A stretch of 64,000 bases of DNA. Origin: Jejubacter sp036620675 (GTDB lineage Bacteria; Pseudomonadota; Gammaproteobacteria; Enterobacterales; Enterobacteriaceae). The position numbers and the translations under genes are program-made. The stretch is from NCBI GenBank assembly GCA_036620675.1, contig JAZHEE010000010.1. The stretch is one strand, 5' to 3'. This document shows, piece after piece, positions 55,501 to 62,356 of this stretch. The notes beneath the pieces are model-generated. The model searched no databases, was not told the DNA's origin, and saw only the letters and a list, made by a program, of their open reading frames with translations. Each line of letters starts with the position of its first letter. The first letter of the stretch is position 1.

Positions 55501-56524
55501 TACAGCGGCAAAAGCCATTGCTCATGCTATTCTCGGTGGTGTGACAGCAGCCCTTCAGGGCAACAGTGCGGCAGCAGGCGCAATCGGCGCAGGAACTGGC
55601 GAAGTGATCGCGGTAGCCATCGCGAAAAGCCTCTACCCGGACGTAGAGCCGTCGAAACTGACAGAAGATCAGAAGCAAACCGTAAGCACGTTGGCAACGC
55701 TGTCAGCGGGTATGGCTGGCGGCATTGCCAGTGGCGATGTGGCTGGCGCGGCTGCCGGGGCCAGTGGCGGGAAGAACGTTGCGGAGAATAATGCGCTGAG
55801 TCCGGGAGATTTTGGAAAAGGGATGGCTGATTACGGTCAGTCTCAGGCATCGCTGGGTACAGCAATGATGAAAGGAGGAGCATCTCCTGATGAAATAGCT
55901 GCTGCCCTGGTTAAAAATGCTCAAGGAAGTATGCCGGAAGGACAGGATGCAGTTAAAGGGCTGCTCTCAGCCTGGGGTAATTTTTTCGGTGTTCCACTTG
56001 ATATAGTGTTGTCAAATGAACAGATGACACCTCAAAAGGCTGCTGAAATACTTTCGAGTGGTATTCCAACCAGCGAAGCCAAATTAATGCAGTATGTTGC
56101 AGCCAAGGCGTTCTTTAGTGTTGCAAAAAGCTCTGATCTTGGTTTATCAGCTTCTAACCAAAAGTATGTCGATATTTTGTCGGCTGAAGCTAAACAACAT
56201 ATTTTATATGGTAATAGTCCTACACAGGGAGGTCATCTTTATCCTGGTAATCCGGGAAAAACAGTCTTCCCGAAAAATTGGTCGGCAGATAAAGTTGTGC
56301 ATGAAGTTGGTGATATCGCGACCTCTCCAGATACACAGTGGTACGCACAAACAGGGACAGGTGGTGCTTATACTAATGCAGGAAAACCAGCTAGATGGGT
56401 AGCATGGGCAGAGAGAGATGGGGTAAGAGTCCGTGTTGTTTATGAGCCTGCAAATGGGAAGATCATCACGGCGTTCCCGGATGCAAGTCCGACCCCACCA
56501 GTACTTAAGCCAGTAAAAAAGTGA
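46508..56524 (+). CDS. cdiA: Contact-dependent inhibition effector CdiA with EndoU-type RNase C-terminus
   Basis: A giant exported beta-helical stick that delivers a C-terminal toxin into neighbouring cells. It has 3338 residues. After the signal peptide comes the TPS secretion domain (about 35-300, with NPYGITCNGCG near 140), long FHA-1 repeats rich in LTNSGxL motifs, a central non-repetitive region (about 1480-1920) likely to hold the receptor-binding part, FHA-2 repeats (about 1935-2560), and a pretoxin region ending in AENN (residues 3092-3095), a variant of VENN. The last 243 residues are more A/T-rich. They end in an EndoU-like domain from residue 3231: HILYGN, GGH and GKTVFPKNWSADKV, then GVRVRVVYEP..GKIITAFP. 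This suggests an RNase toxin. Confidence 0.93.
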   Translation: MHQPPVRLTYRLLSYLVSALLAGQPLLPAVAAVITPQNGAKMDKAANGVPVVNINTPNGAGISHNQFKDYNVGKEGLILNNATGKLNPTQLGGLINGNANLKAGREAKGIVNEVTGGNRSQLNGYTEVAGKAANVMVANPYGITCNGCGFINTPQATLTTGKPVFDASGNLQALDVKGGSITIEGKGIDASGSDALSIISRATEVNAAIHAKDLKVIAGANRVNADGSVQAQQGEGTAPTVAVDTGALGGMYANRIHLVSSEKGVGVNLGDLNARQGDITLDASGKLTVHNSLASGAITAKGQNIAFTGDHKAGGNISLNSQSDIALSNGSLNSDGDLVLNASGTISHANEKLTAGGDATLAAKHIRQDAASQINAARNIAAKASDSLTTQGQNTAGQNLTVSATTLTQDGRLLAKGSTQLNAGTLTNSGSVQGNQLAINSTSLNNSGSLLSGGNLTVNTNDLTQSGSTGAKGKTDITASGKLTNTGSLASDDTLTLKAQNVTQNGTLSGGKGLTVSAQTLTSGKNSVTHSDGTVALNTTTATLDGETSAGGDIRLQSDTLSTAATAQVLSSNSLMIDTHVATLTGTQAAQKAITINAREKLTHSGKSSAETVTLAAPELNNSGSVVASALTTSSQTLTNSGQLQGNALLALHTDRLNNLQDGTLYSTGALTLDIPDITSQGVIASDATIALHGQRFSNSGQLLGSALSLDVNTLNNSGVLQSDSLLTLNSDTFSNAPEGTVYSAGAMTLHGADIHNQGQIVSDAALTLQGQRTDNSGKVIGNSLALNSSTLTNDGLLQGTDTLVLAGDTLSQGADGRWLTAGDLDITAQQLTTAGTTQGQDLSVNGADWSNTGSLLATGNLNSTLTNSLLNSGDLMSQGNFTLSAPTLTNNGNLLSSGGMSLTGRTLSNSGTLQGSTLSLTQDSIGNQGTVTGLNGLTLNSADALNNSGDLLSQQALTVTAGDITNSGRLQGQNITVDGSSLTNSGAIQSALDLALTLSGDVTAITGSKITALGDARLTGKALSNQGLISAKTLAVKGDSLTNSGEISGVNGLGVTLSGNLQQQGKMLTGGLLNVKAQDISNSGQLQGADTRINARSLSNSGRVQGDSGLTLTLLNALTNQSSGIILSQNALSITAPSFTNDGTIQGNGKTTLNATAQTRNNGKILSGDDLSFTTPDYSGSGWLQATNLVLNVAKLASNGTVMATNQATLTGNSLTNGGTVQAAQLNVNTQTVTSSGTLLGNQSLKIKGESLNNTNGKVFSGGDMVAELATLSGAGQLVALGNLTLKLVNSLTTQGVIAANKQLSVSSQGDITNGTTLQGNGITLNATGTLINNGQLTAGTGTTSLNGSQIAMNASGSLQAGGDVSLTSRGNITLEGFTGTAGSLALTAARSIINTALLYAGNNLSLFASSIQNLRGDMLAGNNLVMQKDTSGAANTEVINRSGSIETVNGNISINTANLLNTRDGLKVDTSYQEFMPSDQSWLHVSYVSLGEDNLGVASDTLCTGGVNTHCTTSHWLVPAFTYDEKTVLVNQKETTVTANGGAGRIASGNNLTVNAGTLTNESSYLLANGDITLHGGTLNNASAEAGKWSTWEKFTWSCEPYCTTDYDPFPRGQTVEGWLKAKKENADKGIAYDFADIWTDYAADNQQYRAVIQAGGNVNATFTNDISNTNSTAHAGKISNTITKPDLNTPSAQNIGGGAGPQALTDAGTQAITGPDWQDTTASQTIGGGTGLVPGGIDSNYPLPSGNNGYFVPSTDPDSPYLITVNPKLDGLGQLDPSLFGDLYKLLGMNPGAAPRETGSQYTDVNQFLGSSYMLDRLHLNPDKDYRFLGDAAFDTRYVSNTVLNQTGTRYINGLGSDLDQMRYLMDSAADAQTSLGLKFGVALTADQVAALDHSILWYESATINGQTVMVPKVYLSPKDVTVQSGSVISGNNVQLAGSNVTNSGSSLLAQNGLTIDSSNSLSNLNAGLISAGGGLNLSALGDINNISSSISGKTVQLESTGGSINNITQAQQWSVGDDSRRGNVHVSGTDVGQTASISASDGLYMDAANDINITGAKVAAGGDLAMGAGNNINIAANQITNSSSQSGFWRQKDTSSSSTSNQGSSIMAGGNALMQAGHDLNVTASHLDAGKTAQLVAGNDLKLNSAGNGQNSRTGGSESHQSSADRTTLSAGDNVTLVAGRDVTSQAAGIAAEKNVGIQAGRDVNLLAEETVTGSSSHSKKKTVIDESVRQQGSEIASSGNTTIIAGRDVNSEAAHVTASGDIGVAAGRDVNLTTATESEYHYKEQTKTKKGFLSKKTTHTIEEDSATREAGTLLSGDNVTVQAGNNLLVKGSSVVGDNTVALGAGNNIDIVAATNTDSSWRFKEEKKSGLMGSGGIGFTIGSSKTTHDLREAGTTQSQSFSTVGSTGGNVVIAAGNQAHIGGADLIAGKDMSLSGSSVIIDPGHDKRTRDETFEQKKSGLTLALSGTVGSAINNAVTAAQDTKEESDGRLKALQATKTVLSGVQAGQAAEAANLTADPNAMGVALSLTTQKSKSQQHAESDAVAGSTLNAGNNLSITANGKGKGPNSGDIVIAGSQIKAGGDTLLDAKHDVILSGAANTQQTTGKNSSSGGGVGVSIGAGGGSAGISVFANVNAAKGKDKGNGTDWTETTIDSGKTVTIKSGNDTVLNGAQVNGNKIIADVGHDLLMRSQQDSNSYDSKQTSVAAGGSFTFGSMTGSGYISASQDKMKSRFDLVAEQTGLYAGNGGFDITVGNHTQLDGAVIASTATADKNSLDTGTLGFSDLHNEADFKTSHSGISLSGGGSFGDNFQGNMPGGMISAAGNSGHAEGTTQAAIANGTLTIRDKENQKQDVANLSRDTEHANDSISPIFDKKKEQNRLKEVGLISDIGSQAADIARTQGEINALNEAKKTYGDLPANATEEQRQAYLAKLRNSQAYKDEMQKYGTGSDMQRGIQAATAALQGLAGGNMAGALAGASAPELANIIGHHAGIDDNTAAKAIAHAILGGVTAALQGNSAAAGAIGAGTGEVIAVAIAKSLYPDVEPSKLTEDQKQTVSTLATLSAGMAGGIASGDVAGAAAGASGGKNVAENNALSPGDFGKGMADYGQSQASLGTAMMKGGASPDEIAAALVKNAQGSMPEGQDAVKGLLSAWGNFFGVPLDIVLSNEQMTPQKAAEILSSGIPTSEAKLMQYVAAKAFFSVAKSSDLGLSASNQKYVDILSAEAKQHILYGNSPTQGGHLYPGNPGKTVFPKNWSADKVVHEVGDIATSPDTQWYAQTGTGGAYTNAGKPARWVAWAERDGVRVRVVYEPANGKIITAFPDASPTPPVLKPVKK

Positions 56525-56534
56525 GATCAATGAG

Positions 56535-56789
56535 ATGAATATGGATAAGCAAATAATCCAACTAGGTGAAGGGCTAAAAGATCGATTAGATCCTTCGCTT
56601 ATTGATTTTGCGCTGGACTATATAAATCATTCTGAAAGTATATTAGCGTTCGAAACGTTATGTGATTACGTTGCTGACTACGAAGTGAAAATAAACATGG
56701 ATGAATATAATATAGTTATTCTTATTGCTAATAAACTAGGTTTGGAAGTAGATAGTCGATATAGTTATATAGATCCAAGTAAAAAATAG
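56535..56789 (+). CDS. cdiI: Probable CdiI immunity protein (MafI-like)
   Basis: An 84-residue acidic cytosolic protein starting 11 bp after cdiA (MNMDKQIIQLGEGLKDRL), where the cognate immunity gene always sits. It is helical, with ESILAFETLCDYVADYEVKI matching the pattern of MafI-family immunity proteins, which pair with EndoU-type toxins. Low GC, like the cdiA 3' end, shows that toxin and immunity travel together. Followed by a terminator. The pairing is inferred from position and family resemblance. Confidence 0.82.
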   Translation: MNMDKQIIQLGEGLKDRLDPSLIDFALDYINHSESILAFETLCDYVADYEVKINMDEYNIVILIANKLGLEVDSRYSYIDPSKK

Positions 56790-56792
56790 CAT

Positions 56793-56822
56793 AAAAATCC
56801 CGGCCATCTGCGCCGGGATTTT
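56793..56822 (+). terminator. Rho-independent terminator after cdiI
   Basis: AAAATCCCGGC / GCCGGGATTTT form an 11-bp stem around a seven-base loop, with T residues on the right. It ends the cdiBAI transcript, and in the opposite direction could also end the SymE-like gene. Confidence 0.85.
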
Positions 56823-56840
56823 ACTTTATATACCAGTCAG

Positions 56841-57080
56841 TTACTTCTCACCCGCCAGTTGGACGATCAACTGTCCCGGTTTACCGATCACCTCGATCTT
56901 CTGCCCGGTCTCAAACCCCAGCGCCGCCAGCCAGTCGCCCTTGATGTGAAGGCTGGGGCTGCGGCTGTAATACAGCAGCTCGCCGGTAGCGCGCCGCTCA
57001 TGGCGGCGGCTGATATAACTCACCGTGTAGCGGCGGGTTGTGAGTGTGGGTGTGCCTGGCTTATGATGTTGCGTAGCCAT
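56841..57080 (-). CDS. SymE-like toxin (AbrB-fold, type I toxin family)
   Basis: A 79-residue protein with the SymE core: RRYTVSYISRRHE, then SLHIKGDWLAALGFETGQKIEV and a short IVQL strand. E. coli SymE is an SOS-induced, DNA/RNA-acting toxin controlled by the antisense RNA SymR. Homologues are often found beside Rhs and CDI toxin loci. Convergent with cdiI. No antisense promoter could be identified. Whether it is toxic here is unknown. Confidence 0.75.
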   Translation of the reverse strand: MATQHHKPGTPTLTTRRYTVSYISRRHERRATGELLYYSRSPSLHIKGDWLAALGFETGQKIEVIGKPGQLIVQLAGEK

Positions 57081-57154
57081 AAATCAACTCCTGTTCAGTT
57101 GGTTGTGGTCAGCGTTCAGGGCGTGGTAGGACACGGCCTGAACGCGTCTGTTAA

Positions 57155-57541
57155 CTACTCTGTTTTACCAATCACGTTATCCAGCATCTCAGAGACAAAC
57201 TTCTGCTTCGTCATCGGCATCTGGCGGATCATATCGATCTGCTGTTCCAGGCGTGATGACGGACCGCGCTTCGCTGTGCGTCTGGTGGGCAGGCCCAGCA
57301 GCTCATCCAGCGACAGGTTCAGGATCTGCGCCAGCTGCGGCAGCAGTGATGCCGAAACCTTGAGCCGTCCGCCTTCATAGTGCGCCATCGTCTGCTGGGC
57401 AATCCCCAGCTGTTCAGCCAGCTGCTGCTGCGTCAGCTGCAGTGCCTTCCTTGCCTGCGCAATCCTTGCGCCCAGCTCCCGGAAAAACTGTTCATCTCTG
57501 GTGTTCATGGCATTACGTTGCTGTCGGGTGAGTGTTGCCAT
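57155..57541 (-). CDS. XRE-family helix-turn-helix repressor
   Basis: A 128-residue regulator. The start chosen is ATG 57541 (MATLTRQQRNAMNTRDE) behind AGGGAG; a further in-frame start at 57577 would lie across the operator. The HTH spans about residues 22-78 (LGARIAQARKALQLTQQQLAEQLGIAQQTMAHYEGGRLKV, split here by the recognition helix). The C-terminal part is basic then helical. Divergent from the primase gene, with two palindromic boxes in between, so it probably represses itself and the primase-recombinase genes. Confidence 0.85.
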   Translation of the reverse strand: MATLTRQQRNAMNTRDEQFFRELGARIAQARKALQLTQQQLAEQLGIAQQTMAHYEGGRLKVSASLLPQLAQILNLSLDELLGLPTRRTAKRGPSSRLEQQIDMIRQMPMTKQKFVSEMLDNVIGKTE

Positions 57542-57578
57542 GATGGTACTCCCTGTTTTGAATAACCCTGTTGGCATT

Positions 57579-57608
57579 ACTCTATAATGGAGTACTCTGC
57601 AATGGAGT
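57579..57608. promoter_or_regulatory. Twin palindromic operator between the XRE gene and primase gene
   Basis: Two abutting 15-bp boxes ACTCTATAATGGAGT (57579-57593) and ACTCTGCAATGGAGT (57594-57608). Each has ACTC/GAGT inverted ends and differs at only two positions. Spacing of 1.5 helical turns and location in the divergent promoter fit an XRE repressor site. Confidence 0.7.
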
Positions 57609-57654
57609 TATTTTTACTTTTTGGCTATTGACAGGTTTTTACAGGAGGTAAGGC

Positions 57655-60600
57655 ATGGCCCGCATCCCGAAGTACGAGCTGGAGTACCTGAAGAACAATC
57701 TCAGCCTGCTGTCGCTGGTACAGTCGCAGGGCCATAAGCTGAAGCGGCAGGGAGAAAGCTACGTCTGTCTGTGTCCGTTCCATCAGGAGAAAACGCCGTC
57801 CTGCTCCGTTACCCCGTCTAAAAGGCTGTGGCACTGCTTCGGCTGCGGGGCCGGTGGCTCCATTATCGACTGGCAGATGAGAAGCACCGGGCAGACGCTG
57901 CGGGAGGCGGTGGCGTTCCTGCATGAGCGGCTGGCCTGGACACGGAAGGATGACGGCAGCCCGGCCCCGCAGCCGCAGGTGAAGGCGGTAAAGACAGCGA
58001 CGGCACCTGAACCTCCCCCCTTAACCGTCCCTCCACACCCGACACTGACCGATCTGGACGATGACGGCCAGGCGCTGCTGCATCAGGCGGTGGACTGGTA
58101 TCACCGGAATCTGCTGAACAGCCCGGAGGCGCTGGCCTGGCTGGAAAAGCGCGGTCTGAATCATCCCGATCTGGTGAGCTACTTTAAGCTGGGGTCGCGG
58201 GTGCGCACGGGATCGCCGGTGCGCTGCCGTCGCCGCACACAAAAGAAGGTAAGCAGCTTCGCCAGCGGTTAACGGCGCTGGGCGTGGTGCGCGACACCAC
58301 CCGTCAGGATCACTTCCGGGGCTGCCTGGTGGTGCCGGTGACGGGCTGGCCGGAAAGTTACGATCCGGCGTTACGTGGCCGGGTGCTGCAGCTGTACGGG
58401 CGGCGGACGCTGGCGGACTACCAGCTCAAGAAAGGCTCGGCCCGGCATCTGTATCTGCCATCACCGCTGGGCGGCGTGTGGAATGAGGAAGCGCTGAAGG
58501 CGTCGGAGGAAGTGATCCTGTGCGAGGCGCTGATCGATGCGATGACCTTCTGGTGTGCCGGGTTCCGCAATGTTATCGCCGCATATGGGGTGAATGGCTT
58601 CACGGCGGGGCATCTGGCGGCGTTGCAGTATCACGGGGTGAAACGGGTGCTGATCGCCTTCGATCGGGACGAGGCCGGTGATCGGGGTGCGGAGGCGGTG
58701 GCGGAGACACTGGCGGGTGCCGGGATCGAAGCGTGGCGGGTGCGGTTCCCGGCGGGGCTGGATGCGAACGCCTTCGCGCTGAAGAGCGACAGCCCGGAAG
58801 CCGTGCTGGGTCTGGCGCTGGAGCAGGCGATACGGATGGCCCCGGCAGGCGGCGCGGCGGTGGCGTCTGAAGCAGGGCCTGTCAGCGCGGAAACCCCTTC
58901 CCCTTTAACTGTCCGGCCGCCGGTCCGTCAGGCGGCGGAGAGGGTGGCCTGTGAGGTGACGGTATCCGGCGAGCTGCAGTTACGCAGCGGTCCCCGGGTA
59001 TGGCGGGTACGGGGCTGGCAGAAGAATACGACAGCGGAAGTGATGAAGGTCAATGTGCAGGTGCTGGATGAGTCAACCGGTGCCTTCCATGTTGACCAGC
59101 TGGATATGTACCACGCGAAGCAGCGGCAGGGGTATGTGAACACGGCGGCGTCAGAGCTGGAGTGCGAAGCCTCAGCGATAAAGCGTGAGTGCGGCCGGGT
59201 GCTGATGGCACTGGAGCAGCAGCAGGATGCGGCCCGGCAGGCGGCGGAGCAGGAGAGCCCGGGGGCGGCGGTGGCGCTGAGTGCGGAGGAGGAAGCGGCA
59301 GCGCTGGCGCTGCTGAAGGACCCGCAGCTTACGGAGCGAATCGTGGCGGACCTGGCAGCGTGCGGGGTGGTGGGTGAAGCGACCAACCTGCTGACCGGGT
59401 ATCTGGCGGCGACGTCGCGTAAGCTGGAGCGGCCGCTGGCGGTACTTATCCAGTCCTCCAGTGCAGCGGGAAAGAGCAGCCTGATGGATGCGGTGCTGGG
59501 GCTGATGCCGGAAGAGGAGCGGGTGCAGTACTCGGCGATGACCGGGCAGAGCCTCTACTACCTGGGAGAGACCTCGCTACAGCATAAAATCCTGGCGATA
59601 GCAGAGGAAGAGGGCGTAAGGCAGGCGGCGTATGCGCTGAAGCTGTTGCAGTCGGATGGTGAGCTGAGGATAGCCTCGACCGGCAAGGACGAGCAGAGCG
59701 GCGAGCTGGTAACGCGGGAGTATAAGGTGCAGGGTCCGGTGATGCTGATGCTGACCACCACGGCCAGCGATGTGGATGAGGAGCTGCTGAACCGCTGTCT
59801 GGTACTGACGGTAAACGAGAGCCGGGAGCAGACGCAGGCTATCCATGCACGGCAGCGTCAGGCGCAGACCCTGGAAGGGCTGCTGGCACAGTCGGAAAAA
59901 AGTTACCTGACCCGGCTGCATCAGAACGCGCAGCGGCTGCTGCGGCCGCTGAAGGTGGTGAACCCTTACGCGGAGCAGCTGACGTTCCTGAGCGACAGAA
60001 CCCGGACCCGGCGCGACCATATCAAGTACCTGACGCTGATACAGAGCGCGGCGCTGCTGCATCAGTACCAGCGTGAGGTGAAACGAACGGAGCACCGGGG
60101 CCAGGTGCTGGAGTATATCGAGGTGCAGCCGTCCGATATCGCGCTTGCGAACCGGCTGGCGCATGAGGTGCTGGGGCGGACGCTGGACGGGATGCCGCCG
60201 CAGACGCGGAAGCTGCTGGTCCTGCTGAAGGGGTGGGTGCATGAGCGGGCGCAGCAGCAGGCGGTGAAGGCGGAAGAGCTGCGGTTCATGCGGCGGGAGG
60301 TACGCGCTTCGCTGGGCTGGGGAGACACGCAGCTGAAGCAGCATCTGTCGCGGCTGCTGGAGATGGAGTACCTGGTACTGTACCGGCGCGGGCTGACGTA
60401 TGAATATACGCTGCTGTGGGACGGTGAGGACGGCGACCAGGCACACCTGAACGGGCTGCTGAACGTGGCGCAGGCGGTGGTGGCCGGAGCGGATAACGAA
60501 GGCGGTGAGTACCGGTCGGGGTCCGGGGCTGAGCGGTCGGGGCAGAAGGAGAAACGGTCGGCCCCTGGTCGGGGTCAGGCCGGTCCCCGGTCGGGGAGCA

Positions 60601-60977
60601 GAAAAGCGGCGTCAGGCCAGAGGGCAGAAGGCCCGGCGGCGGAAGCGGTCGGGGTGAACGGAAACGCAGTAATCAGGGGTAAACGAAAAGAGGTTCAGTT
60701 ACCGCTGCCTTCGTTAAGTGGCAATAAGCCGGATGATAACGAAGGCGGTGAGTGCCGGTCGGGGTCCGGGGCTGAGCGGTCGGGGCAGAAGGAGAAACGG
60801 TCGGCCAGTGGTCGGGGTCAGGTCGGGGAGCGGTCGGGAGGCAGAAAAGTGGCGTCAGGCCAGACGGCAGAAGGCCCGGCGGCGAAAGCGGCCGGACTGA
60901 ACGGAAAGGCAGTAATCAGGAAGAAAAAGAAAATATCCTTACCCCCGTCGCCTTCGTTACCGGAAGCCTCTTCTTAA
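57655..60977 (+). pseudogene. CHC2/TOPRIM primase with AAA+ -like ATPase domain, split by a frameshift
   Basis: A replication-type protein read as two open frames, 57655-58272 (205 residues) and 58284-60977 (897 residues from GTG). The first has a CHC2 zinc finger (CPFHQEKTPS..CFGCG). Joined in the second frame, the text KEGKQLRQRLTALGVVRDTT continues into a TOPRIM domain (ILCEALIDAMTFW..IAFDRDEAGD) and an ATPase with Walker A SSSAAGKSS (about residue 393 of part 2). Restoring one base in the GGGG run at 58191-58194 fuses them into one protein of about 1107 residues. The C-terminus is two 81-residue low-complexity repeats. It starts with an ideal AGGAGG site. It resembles phage/plasmid primase-helicases such as P4 alpha in architecture only. 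Confidence 0.82.
60492..60960 (+). repeat. Tandem 243-bp duplication carrying GGTCGGGG iterons
   Basis: Two units start GATAACGAAGGCGGTGAGT at 60492 and 60735, a period of exactly 243 bp (81 codons). GGTCGGGG occurs nine times, at 60514, 60535, 60567, 60589, 60647, 60757, 60778, 60810 and 60821, always on the plus strand, with GGTCGGGA at 60832. They encode Arg-Ser-Gly rich text but look selected at the DNA level. Confidence 0.85.
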
Positions 60978-61005
60978 TCGTCCGTCACTCAGGGAGCCGA
61001 ATATC

Positions 61006-62085
61006 ATGGTCAACCGTAAACGCCGCTCAAATCGCCTGCTCACCGTGGATGAAGTGTACCGCCAGCCGGTGGGTCCGGCCACTGACCCGAAAAGCCTTTA
61101 CAACCTGCTGCTGCGGTTCGTGAAGTGGCGGCGGGAGCGCAACTGGTCAGAGAGCACGCTGAAGGTGCAGACGCATCACTGCTACCGCTTTATCTGCTGG
61201 GCGGACGAGCGGGGGATCCGCTATGCGGCGGAGGTGACGCGGCCGGTGCTGGAGAGCTGGCAGCGCTGGCTGTACGGCTACCGGAAAGCGAACGGTGAGG
61301 CGCTGACGTCACGGACCCAGCGGACGGCGGTGCAGCCGCTGCAGGTGTGGTTCCGCTGGCTGACGAAACAGGGGCTGCTGCTGGCGAATCCGGCGGCGGA
61401 TCTGGAGCTGCCGCGGCTGGAGAAGCGGCTGCCGCGCACCGTCCTGAGCGTGGCGCAGGTGGAGGAGGTGCTGGGGCAGTGCGATCTGACGACGTTACAG
61501 GGCATCCGGGACCGGGCGCTGATGGAGCTGCTGTGGTCAACGGGCATCAGGCGGGGCGAGGTGGCCAGGCTTGAGATATACAGCCCTGACTTCAGGCGAA
61601 AAATCCTGACCATCATCCAGGGCAAGGGAAAACAGGATCGGGTGGTGCCGGTGGGCGAACGTGCGCTGTGGTGGCTGAATCGCTATATCAGCCATGTGAG
61701 GCCGGAAATCCTTGTCGAACCGGGGTGTCAGGCGCTGTTCCTGGCGATGGACGGTCTGGCGGGGCTGGAGGTGAACGGCATCACTAACGCGGTGGTGCCG
61801 TATCTGCGTGCAGTGGGAGTGGAGAAAGGAAGCTGTCACCTGTTCCGTCATGCGATGGCGACACAGATGCTGGAGAACGGCGCGGAGCTGCGGTGGATCC
61901 AGGCGATGCTGGGCCATGCGAGCGTGGAGAGTACACAGATCTACACCCAGGTGAGCATCCGTGCGTTGCAGGCGGTGCATGCGTCAACGCATCCGGCGGA
62001 GCGGGAGGCGGCGGAGGAAGAGGAGACCGGGTTGCTGGCCGATCTGCTGGCGCAGGAGGGAACGCCGGAGCCGCCGGAGAGGTAG
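61006..62085 (+). CDS. XerC/XerD-like tyrosine recombinase
   Basis: A 359-residue site-specific recombinase. An N-terminal SAM-like core-binding domain (about residues 28-135; YNLLLRFVKWRRERNWSESTL) precedes the catalytic domain with every key residue: Arg in STGIRRGEV, Lys in GKGKQDR, His-x-x-Arg in HLFRHAMATQ, His in LGHASVEST and Tyr in QIYTQV. It differs from the P4-type integrase at 43274 (no DUF4102 arm domain), so it belongs to a separate element. It starts 28 bp after the primase gene, suggesting one operon. GC is high, unlike the CDI toxin ends on both sides. Confidence 0.9.
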   Translation: MVNRKRRSNRLLTVDEVYRQPVGPATDPKSLYNLLLRFVKWRRERNWSESTLKVQTHHCYRFICWADERGIRYAAEVTRPVLESWQRWLYGYRKANGEALTSRTQRTAVQPLQVWFRWLTKQGLLLANPAADLELPRLEKRLPRTVLSVAQVEEVLGQCDLTTLQGIRDRALMELLWSTGIRRGEVARLEIYSPDFRRKILTIIQGKGKQDRVVPVGERALWWLNRYISHVRPEILVEPGCQALFLAMDGLAGLEVNGITNAVVPYLRAVGVEKGSCHLFRHAMATQMLENGAELRWIQAMLGHASVESTQIYTQVSIRALQAVHASTHPAEREAAEEEETGLLADLLAQEGTPEPPER

Positions 62086-62131
62086 CTACGTTAGCGGAGC
62101 AGGTCGGTAAGGTGGTGGGGGTTGGTGGCCC

Positions 62132-62163
62132 GGCAGAGCGCGCCGTCCCTGGCGCGCTCTGCC
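62132..62163 (+). terminator. Strong hairpin after the recombinase gene
   Basis: GGCAGAGCGCGCC / GGCGCGCTCTGCC is a 13-bp perfect stem around GTCCCT, followed by TTCTTC. It lies 46 bp after the recombinase stop. It may be a terminator, or the first of the three structures of the recombination/origin region. Confidence 0.6.
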
Positions 62164-62191
62164 TTCTTCACGGTTGTGCAGCGCGGGGGTA

Positions 62192-62356
62192 AATGGCCGG
62201 TCAGCGGCGGTGGCGGTGTGCCATATGCAGTGCCGGAGTGGCCGCCGCCCGGCCATTAACCATAATGCAGGGAGATTATACGCACTACGCCGTCGGGCGT
62301 GTTCATCAACACAGGCCGCATCATGCGGCTTAATGCGTATAATCTGCATTATGGCG
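62192..62356. other. Cluster of large inverted repeats, candidate recombination or replication site
   Basis: Two large imperfect palindromes in series. The first pairs AATGGCCGG..GCGGCGG..GGC (62192-62212) with GCC..CCGCCGCCCGGCCATT (62239-62256). The second pairs CATAATGCAG..GATTATACGC (62261-62284) with GCGTATAATCTGCATTATG (62335-62353). The second encloses GCCGCATCATGCGGC (62315-62329) and TGTTCATCAACA (62300-62311). Such nested hairpins are typical of attachment sites folded as single strands, or of origins. Confidence 0.6.

Noticed and set aside
56841..57154. SymR-like antisense RNA promoter
   Set aside because: No convincing -10/-35 pair oriented against the SymE-like start could be identified by eye.
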